A DNA stretch of 64,000 nt, from positions 248,001 to 312,000 of the forward strand of contig JAEERP010000001.1 of the NCBI GenBank assembly GCA_016285885.1, given 5' to 3'. Below are positions 8,247 through 16,991 of this stretch, piece after piece. Each line of letters starts with the position of its first letter. Position 1 is the stretch's first letter. Source of the stretch: Paludibacteraceae bacterium. Lineage in GTDB: Bacteria; Bacteroidota; Bacteroidia; Bacteroidales; Paludibacteraceae. The position numbers and the translations under genes are program-made. The notes under the pieces are model-generated. The model saw nothing but the letters and a program-made list of their open reading frames with translations. It ran no database searches and was not told the DNA's origin.

Positions 8247-11200
8247 ATGGGTTCTTGGCATGCTCCTTGATGTATTGCGAAGGCTTCATGCCATACTTCT
8301 CGGCGAAGCAGTTGCTGAAATATTTAGGGTCGGAGAAGCCGACGTTGTAGGCGACGTCGGCGATGTTGTGCTTGCCGTTCGCTAATATGTCCGCTGCGTG
8401 TTGTAGTCTGACCGCCTTGATGTATTCGGAAGGCGAGCACCCTGTGATGGCCTTGAACTTCCTGAAGAGTTGTACGCGGCTCAGCGCAGTCTTCTCCGCA
8501 AGGAACTCCACGGTGAGGTTGCTGTCGGATATGTTGTCGCTGATCGTCTGGTTGATCTTGCGCAGGAAGATGTCGTCTTGGCTCTCAGGCATCTCAAGCT
8601 TTGGCATGTGGAGAATGCTCTTCCTGAAGTGTTCCCTTTGCAACTCTTTGTTCCTGAGCAGGGTGGATACCTTCGCCTTGAGGATGCTCTCGTTGAATGG
8701 TTTGGTGATGTAATCGTCCGCACCGTAGTTGATACCGTCCAACTGATTGTCCACACCCGCCTCCGTCGTTAGCAGTATGATTGGGATGTGCTGCGTGAGC
8801 GGTTCGTTCTTCAGGTGGTGGCATAGGGTCTTGCCATCCATCTCTGGCATGACGATGTCTGAGATGATGATGTCTGGAATCTCTGCCGTGGCGATCTCAA
8901 GCGCGCTCTTTCCGTTGCCTGCGCTCAGCACGTCATAGGTGTCTGAGAAGAGTTCGTTCAAGTAACTGCGTATCTCTTCGTTGTCGTCCACAATGAGCAG
9001 TTTGTATTGCTTCGTTGCGATGGAGCTCTCCCTGTCTGGTGCGATGGTCTCTTTCTCAATCACATCCTCTTCCTTGTCGTGTTGGAGTGATCCTTTCGGG
9101 AAGTGGATGGTGAAGGTGGTGCCTTCTCCTTTCTGACTGGTGATGTCCCACTGACCATTGTTCTTGAGGATGAATTCGTGGCAGATCATCAGACCCAACC
9201 CCGATCCTTTCTCGTTGTTCGTGCCGAAGGTGGAGTTGAGGTGGTTCTCTTGCAATAGCTTTCTGACCTGCTCCTCGTCCATGCCTATTCCGTTGTCTCG
9301 GATGGACCAATAGACCATTTCCTCCTTCTCATAGATGTCTATGTTGATCTTTCCTCCTTGGTGGGTGAACTTGATCGCATTGCTCAGCAGGTTGCGGATG
9401 ATGGAGGAGACCATTCGCTGGTCTATGTGTGCCGATGTGTTTGTTTTGTTTTGTATGGTCACTTCTATCTCCTTCTCTGACAGTAGGTTGTGTAGGAGTG
9501 TCACGCACTCCTTGGTGAGTGCGTCTAGGTAGTAGTCAGACGGAGAGAAGAGAATGGTGTTGTTCTGTATTCTTGCCCATTCCAGTAGGTTCTCCATCTG
9601 GTCTTGGAGGTTTTTGGCTGATTTGAAAGTCTGTTGCACTTTCTGCGCCTGCTCCTCTTCGTTGTACTGCCTGCTTGGATTGGTCAGGAGGGAAAGGTTC
9701 CCGACGATGGCGGTGATAGGGTTGCGTAGGTCATGTGCGATGATGGACATGATGCGGTCCTTGAGGTTGAGCGTCTCGTCCAGTTGTTTGTTTTGTTGCT
9801 CGATCTTTTCGTTCTTGGTGCGTAGCTCTTCTGTGCGTTGGGTTACTATCCTCTCCAGCACCTCCTGCCTTTGTCGTAGCCTTTTCTCCCGTAGTTTCAT
9901 GACTAGGTTGAAGAGGAGTAGGATGAAGAGCAGGGCGAAGGCTCTGAACCACCAGGTTTGCCACCAGGCTGGGGCGATGATGATGGTGAGCGGATGGGAC
10001 GTGGCGCAGCGGTCTCCGTTTTGCTCGCAAGCCTTCACGGAGAAGGTGTAGGTGCCAGCGTCGAAGTTGGTGAAGAAGGCGCGGCGTTCCTTTCCGACAA
10101 ACATCCATTGGTCGTTGAGGCCCTCCATGCGGTAGTAGTAGGTGAGGTTCTCCGCCTGCCCGTAGTCTATGCCGAAATATTCTATGCCGAAGTGGTTCTG
10201 GTCGTAGCTTAGGCGTATGGTGTCCGTGTAGCATAATGCTTTGTCCAATATGGAACCCTGTCCGTTCTCGATCTTTTCACCGTTGACGTAGAGGTCTTTC
10301 AGATATATGTTAGGTTTGTATTGCTCTTTGTCGGTGATCTCTTGCGGATTGAAGACGAAGAAGCCGTTGTTGCTTCCGATATAGATCTCTCCGCTCTTCG
10401 CTTTGTGGATGGCTCCGGTGGCGAAGGAGTAGCCGTCCAGGTCGCCGGACATGTCGAAGTGCCGCACGATGTTCGAGTCGGGATTGAAGAGGATGACCTC
10501 GTTGGTGGCTGTGATCCATAGATTGCCTTGGTTGTCCTCTGTGATGGCGTTCAAGGTCTTAGGCAAATGATACTCGTCGAATGGAGAGGTGAATGCCTGC
10601 TTTTCCTCGTTGAATATGTTCAGGCCGCCCGTCGTGGTGATGAGCCATATCCGTCCCTTGCTATCGCAGAAGCACATCTTCGCTTCGTTTTGTGCCAATG
10701 TCTCCTTTTGGTCGTTCAGGGTGTATATGTGCCTCTCATTGTTCTGGTGGCATACGACACCGTCGCTGGTGCACACCCACAATCTTCCCTTGCTATCGCG
10801 CATGATGTAGTTTGCCCATTGCGGATTCTCTTCCGAGAAGAGGCTGGATTGGCTGTTCAGCTTGCTGGTCACCTTCCCCGTCACATCGTTGATGAGGCAA
10901 ATGCCGGCGCCATCGGTGGTTATCCATACGGAGTCCCCTTCGACCAAGATATGGTGTATGTTGTTGGTCGGTAGCGTGTTGTCGCCTTCGCCTTTGGAGT
11001 AGGTCTTCCTCTGGTTCGTCTTGATGTTGTACTTGGTGACACCTATGTTGCTGTTTCCCCAGGTGGCGTACCAGAACTCGTCCTCTTTCCCCGGCTTCAC
11101 GTCTAGGATGATGTTGCCGAACTCCTTTATGCTCTCGAACGAGTTGGAGTTTTTCTCTTTGGTGTTTAACCCGCCACCATCTGTTCCGATCATGATTATT

Positions 11201-12276
11201 TCGTCACCTTCGCAGAAACTTGTCACCGCATTGTTGGATATGCTGTTCGGGTCTTTTGTGCTGTGCTTGAAGTAATTGAAACTATTGGATGTACTGCTTG
11301 AGAAGAAGAGCCAATAGTGGTGGGTGCCTATCCAGATGTTGTGCCGATTGTCTTCCGTGATGCTGTTGATGGTCAATCGGTCCACGGTAGACGGTAGGGT
11401 CACCTGGCTCTTCGTGAAGCATTTCGTCTGAGGGTCGTAGACGATTAGCTTGCCATTTACGAAGCCGATCCAAATCCTTTTTTGCGTGTCCTCGTATATC
11501 TTAGCGACAAAATTGCTTATGATGTGGGTCGGGGTGTTCTCCCTGTTATAGCTGTGTTGCGTGTTTGTCCGTGGATTGTAGATGATCAATCCTTCGTTGC
11601 GTGTCCCTATGTACAGGTTGCCGTCTGAGGCAATCATCAGCGTGTGTATGCGAGGGTTGTGCGCTTGCACGTTAGGGTGGGGCAGCGTGATGCGTTTGAT
11701 TTCCTTCGTTTTGAGATGGAATGTGTAGAGCCCTTCGTGGTGTGATCCAATCCATAGCGAGTCTCCGTCCATGACGAGGCTGTTGAAGTTGTGAGGCAAT
11801 TCATATCTCGCCAGGTATTTTCCCTCCTGGTCCAGTTCCACAATGCCGTATTGGCTCAATACCCAAAGGTGTCCATCCTTGTCCTCCTCTATGCCGTTCA
11901 CGTAGGTGTTGCATACTTGCAGGTCTATGTGGATGTATTTTTTTACCTTTCTGTCGTAGATGGCCAACCCTTTGTCCGTGCAGACCCATAGCCTTTGACG
12001 TGAGTCTTCGTATATCTTTCTGAAATCGTTGTAGTGCACTCCGGCTGATGTGTCCTGCTCGCATTTGATATATTCATATCCGTTGTATTGCAACAATCCG
12101 TTTTCAGTAGCCAACCAAATGATTCCGTAACTATCCGAATATAAGTCATTTATATTACTATAGGGGGTGTTCGACTGAGTCTTCAGAGCTGAAAAACGCA
12201 TCGTCTCTCCTTGAACGTTAAAGGGGAGAATTAGACATAGGCATATGATTATTTGTATAGATAAGCGTCTTAGCAT
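8245..12276 (-). CDS. Hybrid two-component system regulator (HTCS): propeller sensor, kinase, receiver, AraC
   Basis: The 1343-residue one-protein signalling system has these parts in order: a signal peptide (MLRRLSIQIIICLCLILPF); a long periplasmic run of two-component-propeller repeats such as DSYGIIWLATENGLLQYN; a Y_Y_Y domain (YYRMEGLNDQWMFVG); one membrane span near WFRAFALLFILLLFNLVM; a histidine kinase with the phospho-acceptor motif IAHDLRNPITAIVG and a complete ATPase domain; a receiver with ISDIVMPEMDG; and a C-terminal AraC helix-turn-helix (LSRVQLFRKFKAITGCSP). The start at 12276 fits because the -7 box lies just upstream; the longer frame from 12312 starts with TTG inside that box. 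Known: such proteins usually control a neighbouring polysaccharide utilization locus, but none is adjacent here. Confidence 0.95.
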   Translation of the reverse strand: MLRRLSIQIIICLCLILPFNVQGETMRFSALKTQSNTPYSNINDLYSDSYGIIWLATENGLLQYNGYEYIKCEQDTSAGVHYNDFRKIYEDSRQRLWVCTDKGLAIYDRKVKKYIHIDLQVCNTYVNGIEEDKDGHLWVLSQYGIVELDQEGKYLARYELPHNFNSLVMDGDSLWIGSHHEGLYTFHLKTKEIKRITLPHPNVQAHNPRIHTLMIASDGNLYIGTRNEGLIIYNPRTNTQHSYNRENTPTHIISNFVAKIYEDTQKRIWIGFVNGKLIVYDPQTKCFTKSQVTLPSTVDRLTINSITEDNRHNIWIGTHHYWLFFSSSTSNSFNYFKHSTKDPNSISNNAVTSFCEGDEIIMIGTDGGGLNTKEKNSNSFESIKEFGNIILDVKPGKEDEFWYATWGNSNIGVTKYNIKTNQRKTYSKGEGDNTLPTNNIHHILVEGDSVWITTDGAGICLINDVTGKVTSKLNSQSSLFSEENPQWANYIMRDSKGRLWVCTSDGVVCHQNNERHIYTLNDQKETLAQNEAKMCFCDSKGRIWLITTTGGLNIFNEEKQAFTSPFDEYHLPKTLNAITEDNQGNLWITATNEVILFNPDSNIVRHFDMSGDLDGYSFATGAIHKAKSGEIYIGSNNGFFVFNPQEITDKEQYKPNIYLKDLYVNGEKIENGQGSILDKALCYTDTIRLSYDQNHFGIEYFGIDYGQAENLTYYYRMEGLNDQWMFVGKERRAFFTNFDAGTYTFSVKACEQNGDRCATSHPLTIIIAPAWWQTWWFRAFALLFILLLFNLVMKLREKRLRQRQEVLERIVTQRTEELRTKNEKIEQQNKQLDETLNLKDRIMSIIAHDLRNPITAIVGNLSLLTNPSRQYNEEEQAQKVQQTFKSAKNLQDQMENLLEWARIQNNTILFSPSDYYLDALTKECVTLLHNLLSEKEIEVTIQNKTNTSAHIDQRMVSSIIRNLLSNAIKFTHQGGKINIDIYEKEEMVYWSIRDNGIGMDEEQVRKLLQENHLNSTFGTNNEKGSGLGLMICHEFILKNNGQWDITSQKGEGTTFTIHFPKGSLQHDKEEDVIEKETIAPDRESSIATKQYKLLIVDDNEEIRSYLNELFSDTYDVLSAGNGKSALEIATAEIPDIIISDIVMPEMDGKTLCHHLKNEPLTQHIPIILLTTEAGVDNQLDGINYGADDYITKPFNESILKAKVSTLLRNKELQREHFRKSILHMPKLEMPESQDDIFLRKINQTISDNISDSNLTVEFLAEKTALSRVQLFRKFKAITGCSPSEYIKAVRLQHAADILANGKHNIADVAYNVGFSDPKYFSNCFAEKYGMKPSQYIKEHAKNP

Positions 12277-12309
12277 CGTTCTGTTTGTTTTATACCTCAG
12301 GAAACGTCG

Positions 12310-12341
12310 CAAAGATACGAATTATATGCGTATTTTACAAG
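12310..12341 (-). promoter_or_regulatory. Promoter of the HTCS gene
   Basis: On the minus strand the -7 box reads TATCTTTG (12310-12317) and a CTTG (12338-12341) sits 20 bases upstream. Box sequence and spacing fit the Bacteroidota primary promoter and fix the HTCS start at 12276. Confidence 0.7.
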
Positions 12342-12418
12342 GGGAATTTTTACGAGGTGGTAAATGGTTATATGGTTACGTCTAATGGTGGTGGGCTGTA
12401 GAAGAGTAGGCAAATGGT

Positions 12419-12452
12419 AAAAAAAGAGAGGCTCATGTGTGGCCTCTCTTTT
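12419..12452 (-). terminator. Terminator after the 12474 gene
   Basis: AAAAGAGAGGC (12422-12432) pairs perfectly with GCCTCTCTTTT (12442-12452) around a 9-base loop. Read on the minus strand, the stem is followed by T residues (the A run 12419-12425). Confidence 0.85.
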
Positions 12453-12473
12453 GCGCTTTTGTCATGGATGATT

Positions 12474-13565
12474 TTAGTTCCCTTTCATCATTGTTTCGTA
12501 GTTTTCCTTCGCTTGTACCCACGTTTGAGCCAGCTTGGACATCCGTAAAGCGTCGCCAAAGTCAACTAATGTTTTGTCTGACAGCTTGAAGTAGTCCACT
12601 GATGCGGTGAAATCCTTGCAGAGTGCGGAGTATACCGCCATGTTGTAATACATTGCGGCGCATAATTCAGTGCTGATCCTGCTGTTAGGCGTTTTGGACT
12701 CTTCGATGGCTTTCTGCCATACCGCCACGGAGGAGGCCGCCTTCTCTTTGAAATCGTCTATCTCCCACTGCCGTTTTTTTAGGTAATCGAATGCTTTTTC
12801 GAAGTTGTCGTAAGCAGCATTGATGTCCGAATAGTCCACCGTGCATTTCTTTCTCACCTTCACACCATAGACCTTGAAGTTTAATGACGTCAGCGCTGTC
12901 GCTCCTACCACCTTGGACAAGAATGGCTCGTAGGCTTTCATCTGCCCCGACAAATTGAATCCTTTCAACATCTCCACCAATTGGTCCTCGGCCATTTTTT
13001 TGTTGGGATAGGCATTGGACTCAAACTCTTGCATGGAGTAGATGGTGTCTGTAAAGACCAACTGGTTCTTGGATTTGACCTCTATGGTGAACCCAACCTC
13101 TTTTGTGGCCCGGGCGACGTATTGGTGCTCTACCGGCGGAGGTGTAGGCTTAGGGGCGGAGGAGCCTGTCGAGAGCGTGAAACTGCCGATTTTGATTGTC
13201 GTTGATTGCCTGGATTCTTTTCGAGGCGCAGGTCTCTTCTCCTTCGCGTCGTAGTACGTGATTTTTCTTTGGTTCTCGAAGAAATCGTTTACCGCCACGA
13301 CAATGTCTGCTCCATCTGGACTGTATACGTCTGTTATATAGCTACATGCGATGTTTAATGCGTTTTTGATGTAACTCGTCGAACTGCCATATTGTATCGG
13401 AACGATATGGTCCGTGACGATGCAGGAGGTCTGTGAATTACATTCCATCTGACAATATGGATATCCTGCGATGGTGAAAAATCCTAATGAGTTCCTGTCC
13501 GCAGACTGTGAAAAACCAAGCGCCGGCAGTGATAGGAAACCGAGAATTAATGGTATTTTCTTCAT
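12474..13565 (-). CDS. Secreted protein of unknown function with TPR-like C-terminus
   Basis: The 363-residue protein starts MKKIPLILGFLSLPALGFSQ, a signal peptide cut after GFSQ. The middle has a Pro/Ser-rich linker (SAPKPTPPPVEHQY). The C-terminal third is helical and looks like tetratricopeptide pairs (AAYDNFEKAFDYLKKRQW; AAMYYNMAVYSALCKDFTA; YFKLSDKTLVDFGDALRM). No enzyme motif is seen. ATG 13565 is preferred over the upstream start at 13580, which would precede the signal peptide with MIFYR. It lies upstream of the HTCS gene on the same strand, but a strong terminator and the HTCS promoter separate them. It probably acts in the periplasm. Confidence 0.65.
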   Translation of the reverse strand: MKKIPLILGFLSLPALGFSQSADRNSLGFFTIAGYPYCQMECNSQTSCIVTDHIVPIQYGSSTSYIKNALNIACSYITDVYSPDGADIVVAVNDFFENQRKITYYDAKEKRPAPRKESRQSTTIKIGSFTLSTGSSAPKPTPPPVEHQYVARATKEVGFTIEVKSKNQLVFTDTIYSMQEFESNAYPNKKMAEDQLVEMLKGFNLSGQMKAYEPFLSKVVGATALTSLNFKVYGVKVRKKCTVDYSDINAAYDNFEKAFDYLKKRQWEIDDFKEKAASSVAVWQKAIEESKTPNSRISTELCAAMYYNMAVYSALCKDFTASVDYFKLSDKTLVDFGDALRMSKLAQTWVQAKENYETMMKGN

Positions 13566-13846
13566 TCGATAAAAAATCATTTAAATTTATACTTTGTTAT
13601 ATTGTATTGATTAATCTAAGTTATCGATTCTTTGCTAATATGAGCGAATTCGCCTGTTTAATTTTGCGCCCTCCCTCTATTTCTTGACTAATATGGATTG
13701 TTTTGTGTGTTTGTCTACGCAAATCGCTTTCCCCTCAATGTGTTCGACAACAATCGCCCTCTCAATGAGTTACGTTTCCATGTTGGGAAATATGTCGTCT
13801 CCTGCCAAAAAAAAGTTTATCACGTGGATATTTTCTTCCCAAATCC
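13566..13846. other. Gene-free intergenic stretch
   Basis: About 280 bases between the secreted-protein gene and the tRNA promoter. It is A/T-rich and holds only short open frames lacking coding character. No repeat, hairpin or RNA gene was recognised. The promoter of the minus-strand gene 12474-13565 should lie here, but no exact TAnnTTTG was found for it. Confidence 0.5.
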
Positions 13847-13878
13847 TTTGGAGTCTAAGGAAAAATAGCGTACCTTTG
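13847..13878 (+). promoter_or_regulatory. Promoter of tRNA-Met
   Basis: TTTG at 13847-13850, a 20-base spacer, then TACCTTTG at 13871-13878: a full match to the TTTG / TAnnTTTG consensus. The tRNA begins 18 bases downstream. Confidence 0.8.
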
Positions 13879-13896
13879 CACCGCATTTGAAACGAT

Positions 13897-13970
13897 GGCG
13901 GGGTAGCTCAGTTGGTTAGAGCGTCGGATTCATAACCCGGAGGTCACGAGTTCAATTCTCGTCCCCGCTA
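13897..13970 (+). tRNA. tRNA-Met (CAT), probably elongator
   Basis: The 74-base cloverleaf folds as follows: acceptor GGCGGGG with CCCCGCT (G-T closing pair), D-arm GCTC/GAGC with loop AGTTGGTTA, anticodon CAT at 13931-13933 in loop TTCATAA, variable loop AGGTC, and T-arm ACGAG/CTCGT with loop TTCAATT. The discriminator is A; no CCA is encoded. The D-arm and the paired 1-72 end are not initiator-like. The anticodon stem TCGGA/CCCGG has an A-C mismatch next to the loop and a T-G pair at its base. CAT also occurs in tRNA-Ile2, where the C is modified, and that is not excluded. Confidence 0.88.
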
Positions 13971-13976
13971 CGGAAG

Positions 13977-14007
13977 AAGGGAGGCTTTGAAAAGAGTCTC
14001 CCTTTTT
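13977..14007 (+). terminator. Terminator of tRNA-Met
   Basis: AAGGGAGGCT (13977-13986) pairs with AGTCTCCCTT (13995-14004), 10 pairs with one G-T, around an 8-base loop, followed by T. Confidence 0.85.
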
Positions 14008-14054
14008 ACGTTTTATATCCTTCCCCATTTCCCTTTTTCTTTCTGCTTCGGATG

Positions 14055-14084
14055 TTGGTGTGTTGGCGAATTTTACTATTTTTG
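14055..14084 (+). promoter_or_regulatory. Promoter of the 14150 lipoprotein gene
   Basis: TATTTTTG at 14077-14084 matches TAnnTTTG. A TTG at 14055-14057, about 20 bases upstream, can serve as the -33 element. Confidence 0.6.
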
Positions 14085-14149
14085 TGGGTGACAATTCTAA
14101 GGGCTAATGGATTTTGATTGTTGATCGATCGGATTCATATTATTTGTTT

Positions 14150-14944
14150 ATGGTTGCCATGCGTCTTTTTCGGTCCATTCCATATTTGTTCTTTGTGCTC
14201 TTTGTGGCGTCCTCTTGCGATGGCCATAAAGATGAGAAGGTGGTGCGTAATGAGTCGCTCGTGGAACGCATCAACTATGATAGCCTAGTCTCCCGCGCAT
14301 GTGTGGTGGATCCTAAGTGGGTGAATGAACCGGTTGAGAAGGGCCGACTGATGGAGGATGGTACCTGCCAATTCTGCTACACGTTGTATGAAATGAATTA
14401 TCTTCCTCCCAAGGATTTCCTTTTTAAGGAGTATATCTATCGTCAGGATGGCTCGTTGTTCATGTCCTATAGTGTGGTGTTTGACGTGCCGGTCGGGGCT
14501 ATGTGCACTTATGACGAGGAGGGTCGATTGCTGAAGAAGAATTCGTGGGATGGTGATTATATCCATTGTGCGGTGAATCCTTCTGTTTTGGTGGATTTTT
14601 TGGAACGGGAGGGGTGGTATGACCGCAAGACGGGTGCCTCTTTTGTCGGACGATGTGATACGTTTCCTTTGGATGGCAACTTCACGCGAGAGGTCTTCGA
14701 TAATGTGATCGTCGATTTCTTCCCTGCCTCAGAGGCGCAGGAGGCTCCTGTGTGGCTCGTCCTTTTCCATCGCATGGAACAGGTGCCACCACGGTTTATC
14801 GACAAATATCTGCCTGTCGCAGCAAAGGGTGCAAGCGAGAAACCGTTGAAATTGGATAATGTGGTTTATGAAATCAATGCGAAAACGGGTCGGTATAGAG
14901 TCCGTTGGGAATATGATCGGTCGACGGATGATAAACGTCCGTGA
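14150..14944 (+). CDS. Hypothetical lipoprotein
   Basis: The 264-residue protein begins MVAMRLFRSIPYLFFVLFVASSC, a lipoprotein signal peptide with the lipobox cysteine at residue 23. A soluble domain rich in aromatic residues and short beta-like stretches follows, with segments such as YRQDGSLFMSYSVVFDVPVG and YDEEGRLLKKNSWDGD. I recognise no family. The start could also be the ATG at 14159; the frame further upstream begins with TTG and is less likely. It has its own promoter and no co-directional partner, and converges with the Lrp gene across about 55 bases. Confidence 0.68.
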   Translation: MVAMRLFRSIPYLFFVLFVASSCDGHKDEKVVRNESLVERINYDSLVSRACVVDPKWVNEPVEKGRLMEDGTCQFCYTLYEMNYLPPKDFLFKEYIYRQDGSLFMSYSVVFDVPVGAMCTYDEEGRLLKKNSWDGDYIHCAVNPSVLVDFLEREGWYDRKTGASFVGRCDTFPLDGNFTREVFDNVIVDFFPASEAQEAPVWLVLFHRMEQVPPRFIDKYLPVAAKGASEKPLKLDNVVYEINAKTGRYRVRWEYDRSTDDKRP

Positions 14945-14999
14945 AGATTGGCTCTTCCCTTGACGTGGCAGATTGGTGTTTGTGGTGGGGAATGTGCTA

Positions 15000-15488
15000 T
15001 TATCCTTGTTCGGTAGGGATCATGGCTTGTTTGTGCTTGATCTCCTTTAGCACGAAGAGACTATGTAAACTTCCCACGCTCTCAATCACACCTAATTTGT
15101 TTTGCACGAATTCTTGGTAGTGTGACATGTTCCTCACGTAGATCTTCAACATGAAGTCGAAGTCTCCCGAAATGTTGTAGCACTCCACGATCTCGTCGAC
15201 CTTTTGGATTGCGTCAATGAAGTGGAGAATATATTCTTTGCTGTGCTTTTTCAGCCTGATGTTACAGAACACGCAGAATCCGTTGCCCAGCAACTCATTG
15301 TCGATGATGGCGGAGTATTGTCTGATGACACCCTCCTTCTCCAATCTTTTGACTCTCTCGAATACTGGGGTGGAGGATAGGTGCACATGTGCCGCCAACT
15401 CCTTGGTCGTGAGTTTGCAGTTGTCTTGCAGGACGTTTAGTATCTGGATGTCAATGTCATCCAACTGTGGTTTCGACTGGTCTTTCAT
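15000..15488 (-). CDS. Lrp/AsnC family transcriptional regulator
   Basis: The 162-residue protein has an N-terminal helix-turn-helix (DIDIQILNVLQDNCKLTTKE then STPVFERVKRLEKEGVI, about residues 11-57). A C-terminal RAM effector-binding domain follows, with CYNISGDFDFMLKIYVRNM near residues 100-125. Known: Lrp/AsnC proteins sense amino acids or related small molecules and bind DNA as dimers or octamers. Its start is only 6 bases after the DUF4270 stop on the same strand, so it is probably the last gene of an operon beginning with the GT5 gene. Ligand and targets are unknown. Confidence 0.93.
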   Translation of the reverse strand: MKDQSKPQLDDIDIQILNVLQDNCKLTTKELAAHVHLSSTPVFERVKRLEKEGVIRQYSAIIDNELLGNGFCVFCNIRLKKHSKEYILHFIDAIQKVDEIVECYNISGDFDFMLKIYVRNMSHYQEFVQNKLGVIESVGSLHSLFVLKEIKHKQAMIPTEQG

Positions 15489-15494
15489 TTTCCA

Positions 15495-16967
15495 TCAATT
15501 CCTTTTGGTGTAGATGATGTCTACACATGGTTTCAACGAATCTGGTGCGGCGGTTCCGTATAGGGAGGTGCCCGTTATCCATAGTTGCTGGTTGTAGCTG
15601 AATTCGCTTCCTTCCAACGTCCGGATGACTGGCACAAGTACCATCTTCGAGGCGTAGTACTTCCCGTCTTGTCTCATCCTGTTCTGCGTCGGTTTTGTCA
15701 GGTTGATCGCATAGGAGTCCGTTTTGCTGTCGATGGTGCAGGTGAACGAGGTCAGGCCGTCTGGTGTCTTGTTGTTGTAGAAGAAGTTCTCGACGCTGTC
15801 TTTCTCAATGAGCAGTAGTTGCCCGTTGTAGAGATATTTGTCGTTGATCTTTTTCTTGTGGAATACCAAGCGTATCGAGTTGAACAGCACTTTAGAGGTG
15901 TCCTTGGCGTTCCGTTTCACCGAATCCATGATGGCGTCGTAAGGGATCTCCACTTCTGTGAATACTCCGACTGGCGTGTACATGTATGTCTGCAGGGAAT
16001 CGTTCTGTTGTATCTTCTCTACCATCTCCGTCCAATTCGAGTGTTGGATCGCATTCGCCCTCTTCACGGTCTTGTTGGCCGAAAGGAAGAAGGAGGTCAC
16101 CAATGGTGTTGTCCCGTATTTCTCCTTGAGGCTCTCCGATTTGATGGTCGTGTCCTTTCCTCCGATGGTTGTTTGGATGTCCGCATCGTAGTGGTAGTAT
16201 ATCAGCAGACCGGAAACGTCCACTTTGAGGAGTGTGCCTTCGTTGAAGGTCTGTCTTACGTATACACCTTTGAAGTAGTTGTTGAAGTCTGCTTGGGAAG
16301 AACCTTTCTTGTCCGTATAGTAGGATGCTATGCGCTTCCCGAAATCGTTGGAGAGTGGCACTCTGATCTCTCTCTTGTTCTGTATCTGATAGTTGGTCTC
16401 TCCCAAAAGGATGCTTTGGTCGCAGTAATCCGCCGGATTGACGTTGGTGTAGTACTTCGGTTGGTCCATCTCCTTGTTCAATTCGTACACCTTGAGTGAT
16501 TGAAGCGAAGTTGAATCGCCCCAAAATCCTGAGGCGTATTGCATGAGGTATATGGTTGAGTCTATCGTGAAATTCCTTGGATTGCTGACTTTCGTGATCT
16601 TCCCGTATTGGCTGTCGAGATCCTGTAGAATCGTGTTCAGAATACCGGTCGTGGCGGAGCTGTAGGAGACGATGGTCGTGTCCGGCAACAATATGCCGCC
16701 TGTGCGTGCGTCCATCTGCGTCATGTATTCGGCTGTGATCTCTCCGAAATATTCGTCGGAATACTTTCCGAACAGAAGGAAGTCCGCCTTGCTGATGACG
16801 GAATCCGTGACGATGCTCTTCGTCTCTATGTTAATGTGGTTATGGTATGCTTTGAGCAGATCCTCCTCTGGTTGGATGGATGAACCTGTCGCATTGTCAT
16901 CTTCGCAACTGCTCATCAATATGCCGGTTAGGCACATTGCATATAATGGTAACTTACATAGTCTCAT
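15495..16967 (-). CDS. DUF4270 family lipoprotein
   Basis: The 490-residue protein starts MRLCKLPLYAMCLTGILMSSC with the lipobox cysteine at 21, followed by EDDNATG. The acidic residues after the cysteine resemble the export signal of surface-exposed Bacteroidota lipoproteins. The body has features I associate with DUF4270: SKADFLLFGKYSDEYFGEIT near residue 65, repeated beta-strand segments, and an ending in LKPCVDIIYTKRN. Function unknown. It starts 24 bases after the GT5 gene stop. I recall the same gene pair in other Bacteroidales, so a functional link is likely but undefined. Confidence 0.85.
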   Translation of the reverse strand: MRLCKLPLYAMCLTGILMSSCEDDNATGSSIQPEEDLLKAYHNHINIETKSIVTDSVISKADFLLFGKYSDEYFGEITAEYMTQMDARTGGILLPDTTIVSYSSATTGILNTILQDLDSQYGKITKVSNPRNFTIDSTIYLMQYASGFWGDSTSLQSLKVYELNKEMDQPKYYTNVNPADYCDQSILLGETNYQIQNKREIRVPLSNDFGKRIASYYTDKKGSSQADFNNYFKGVYVRQTFNEGTLLKVDVSGLLIYYHYDADIQTTIGGKDTTIKSESLKEKYGTTPLVTSFFLSANKTVKRANAIQHSNWTEMVEKIQQNDSLQTYMYTPVGVFTEVEIPYDAIMDSVKRNAKDTSKVLFNSIRLVFHKKKINDKYLYNGQLLLIEKDSVENFFYNNKTPDGLTSFTCTIDSKTDSYAINLTKPTQNRMRQDGKYYASKMVLVPVIRTLEGSEFSYNQQLWITGTSLYGTAAPDSLKPCVDIIYTKRN

Positions 16968-16991
16968 TAATGCATGTATAATTTAGATGGA

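Noticed and set aside
13684-13890. 68-codon frame before tRNA-Met
   Set aside because: It covers the tRNA promoter and has no coding character.
13897-13970. Initiator tRNA-fMet
   Set aside because: The D-arm and the paired acceptor end are elongator-like and the GGG/CCC stem is broken by A-C.
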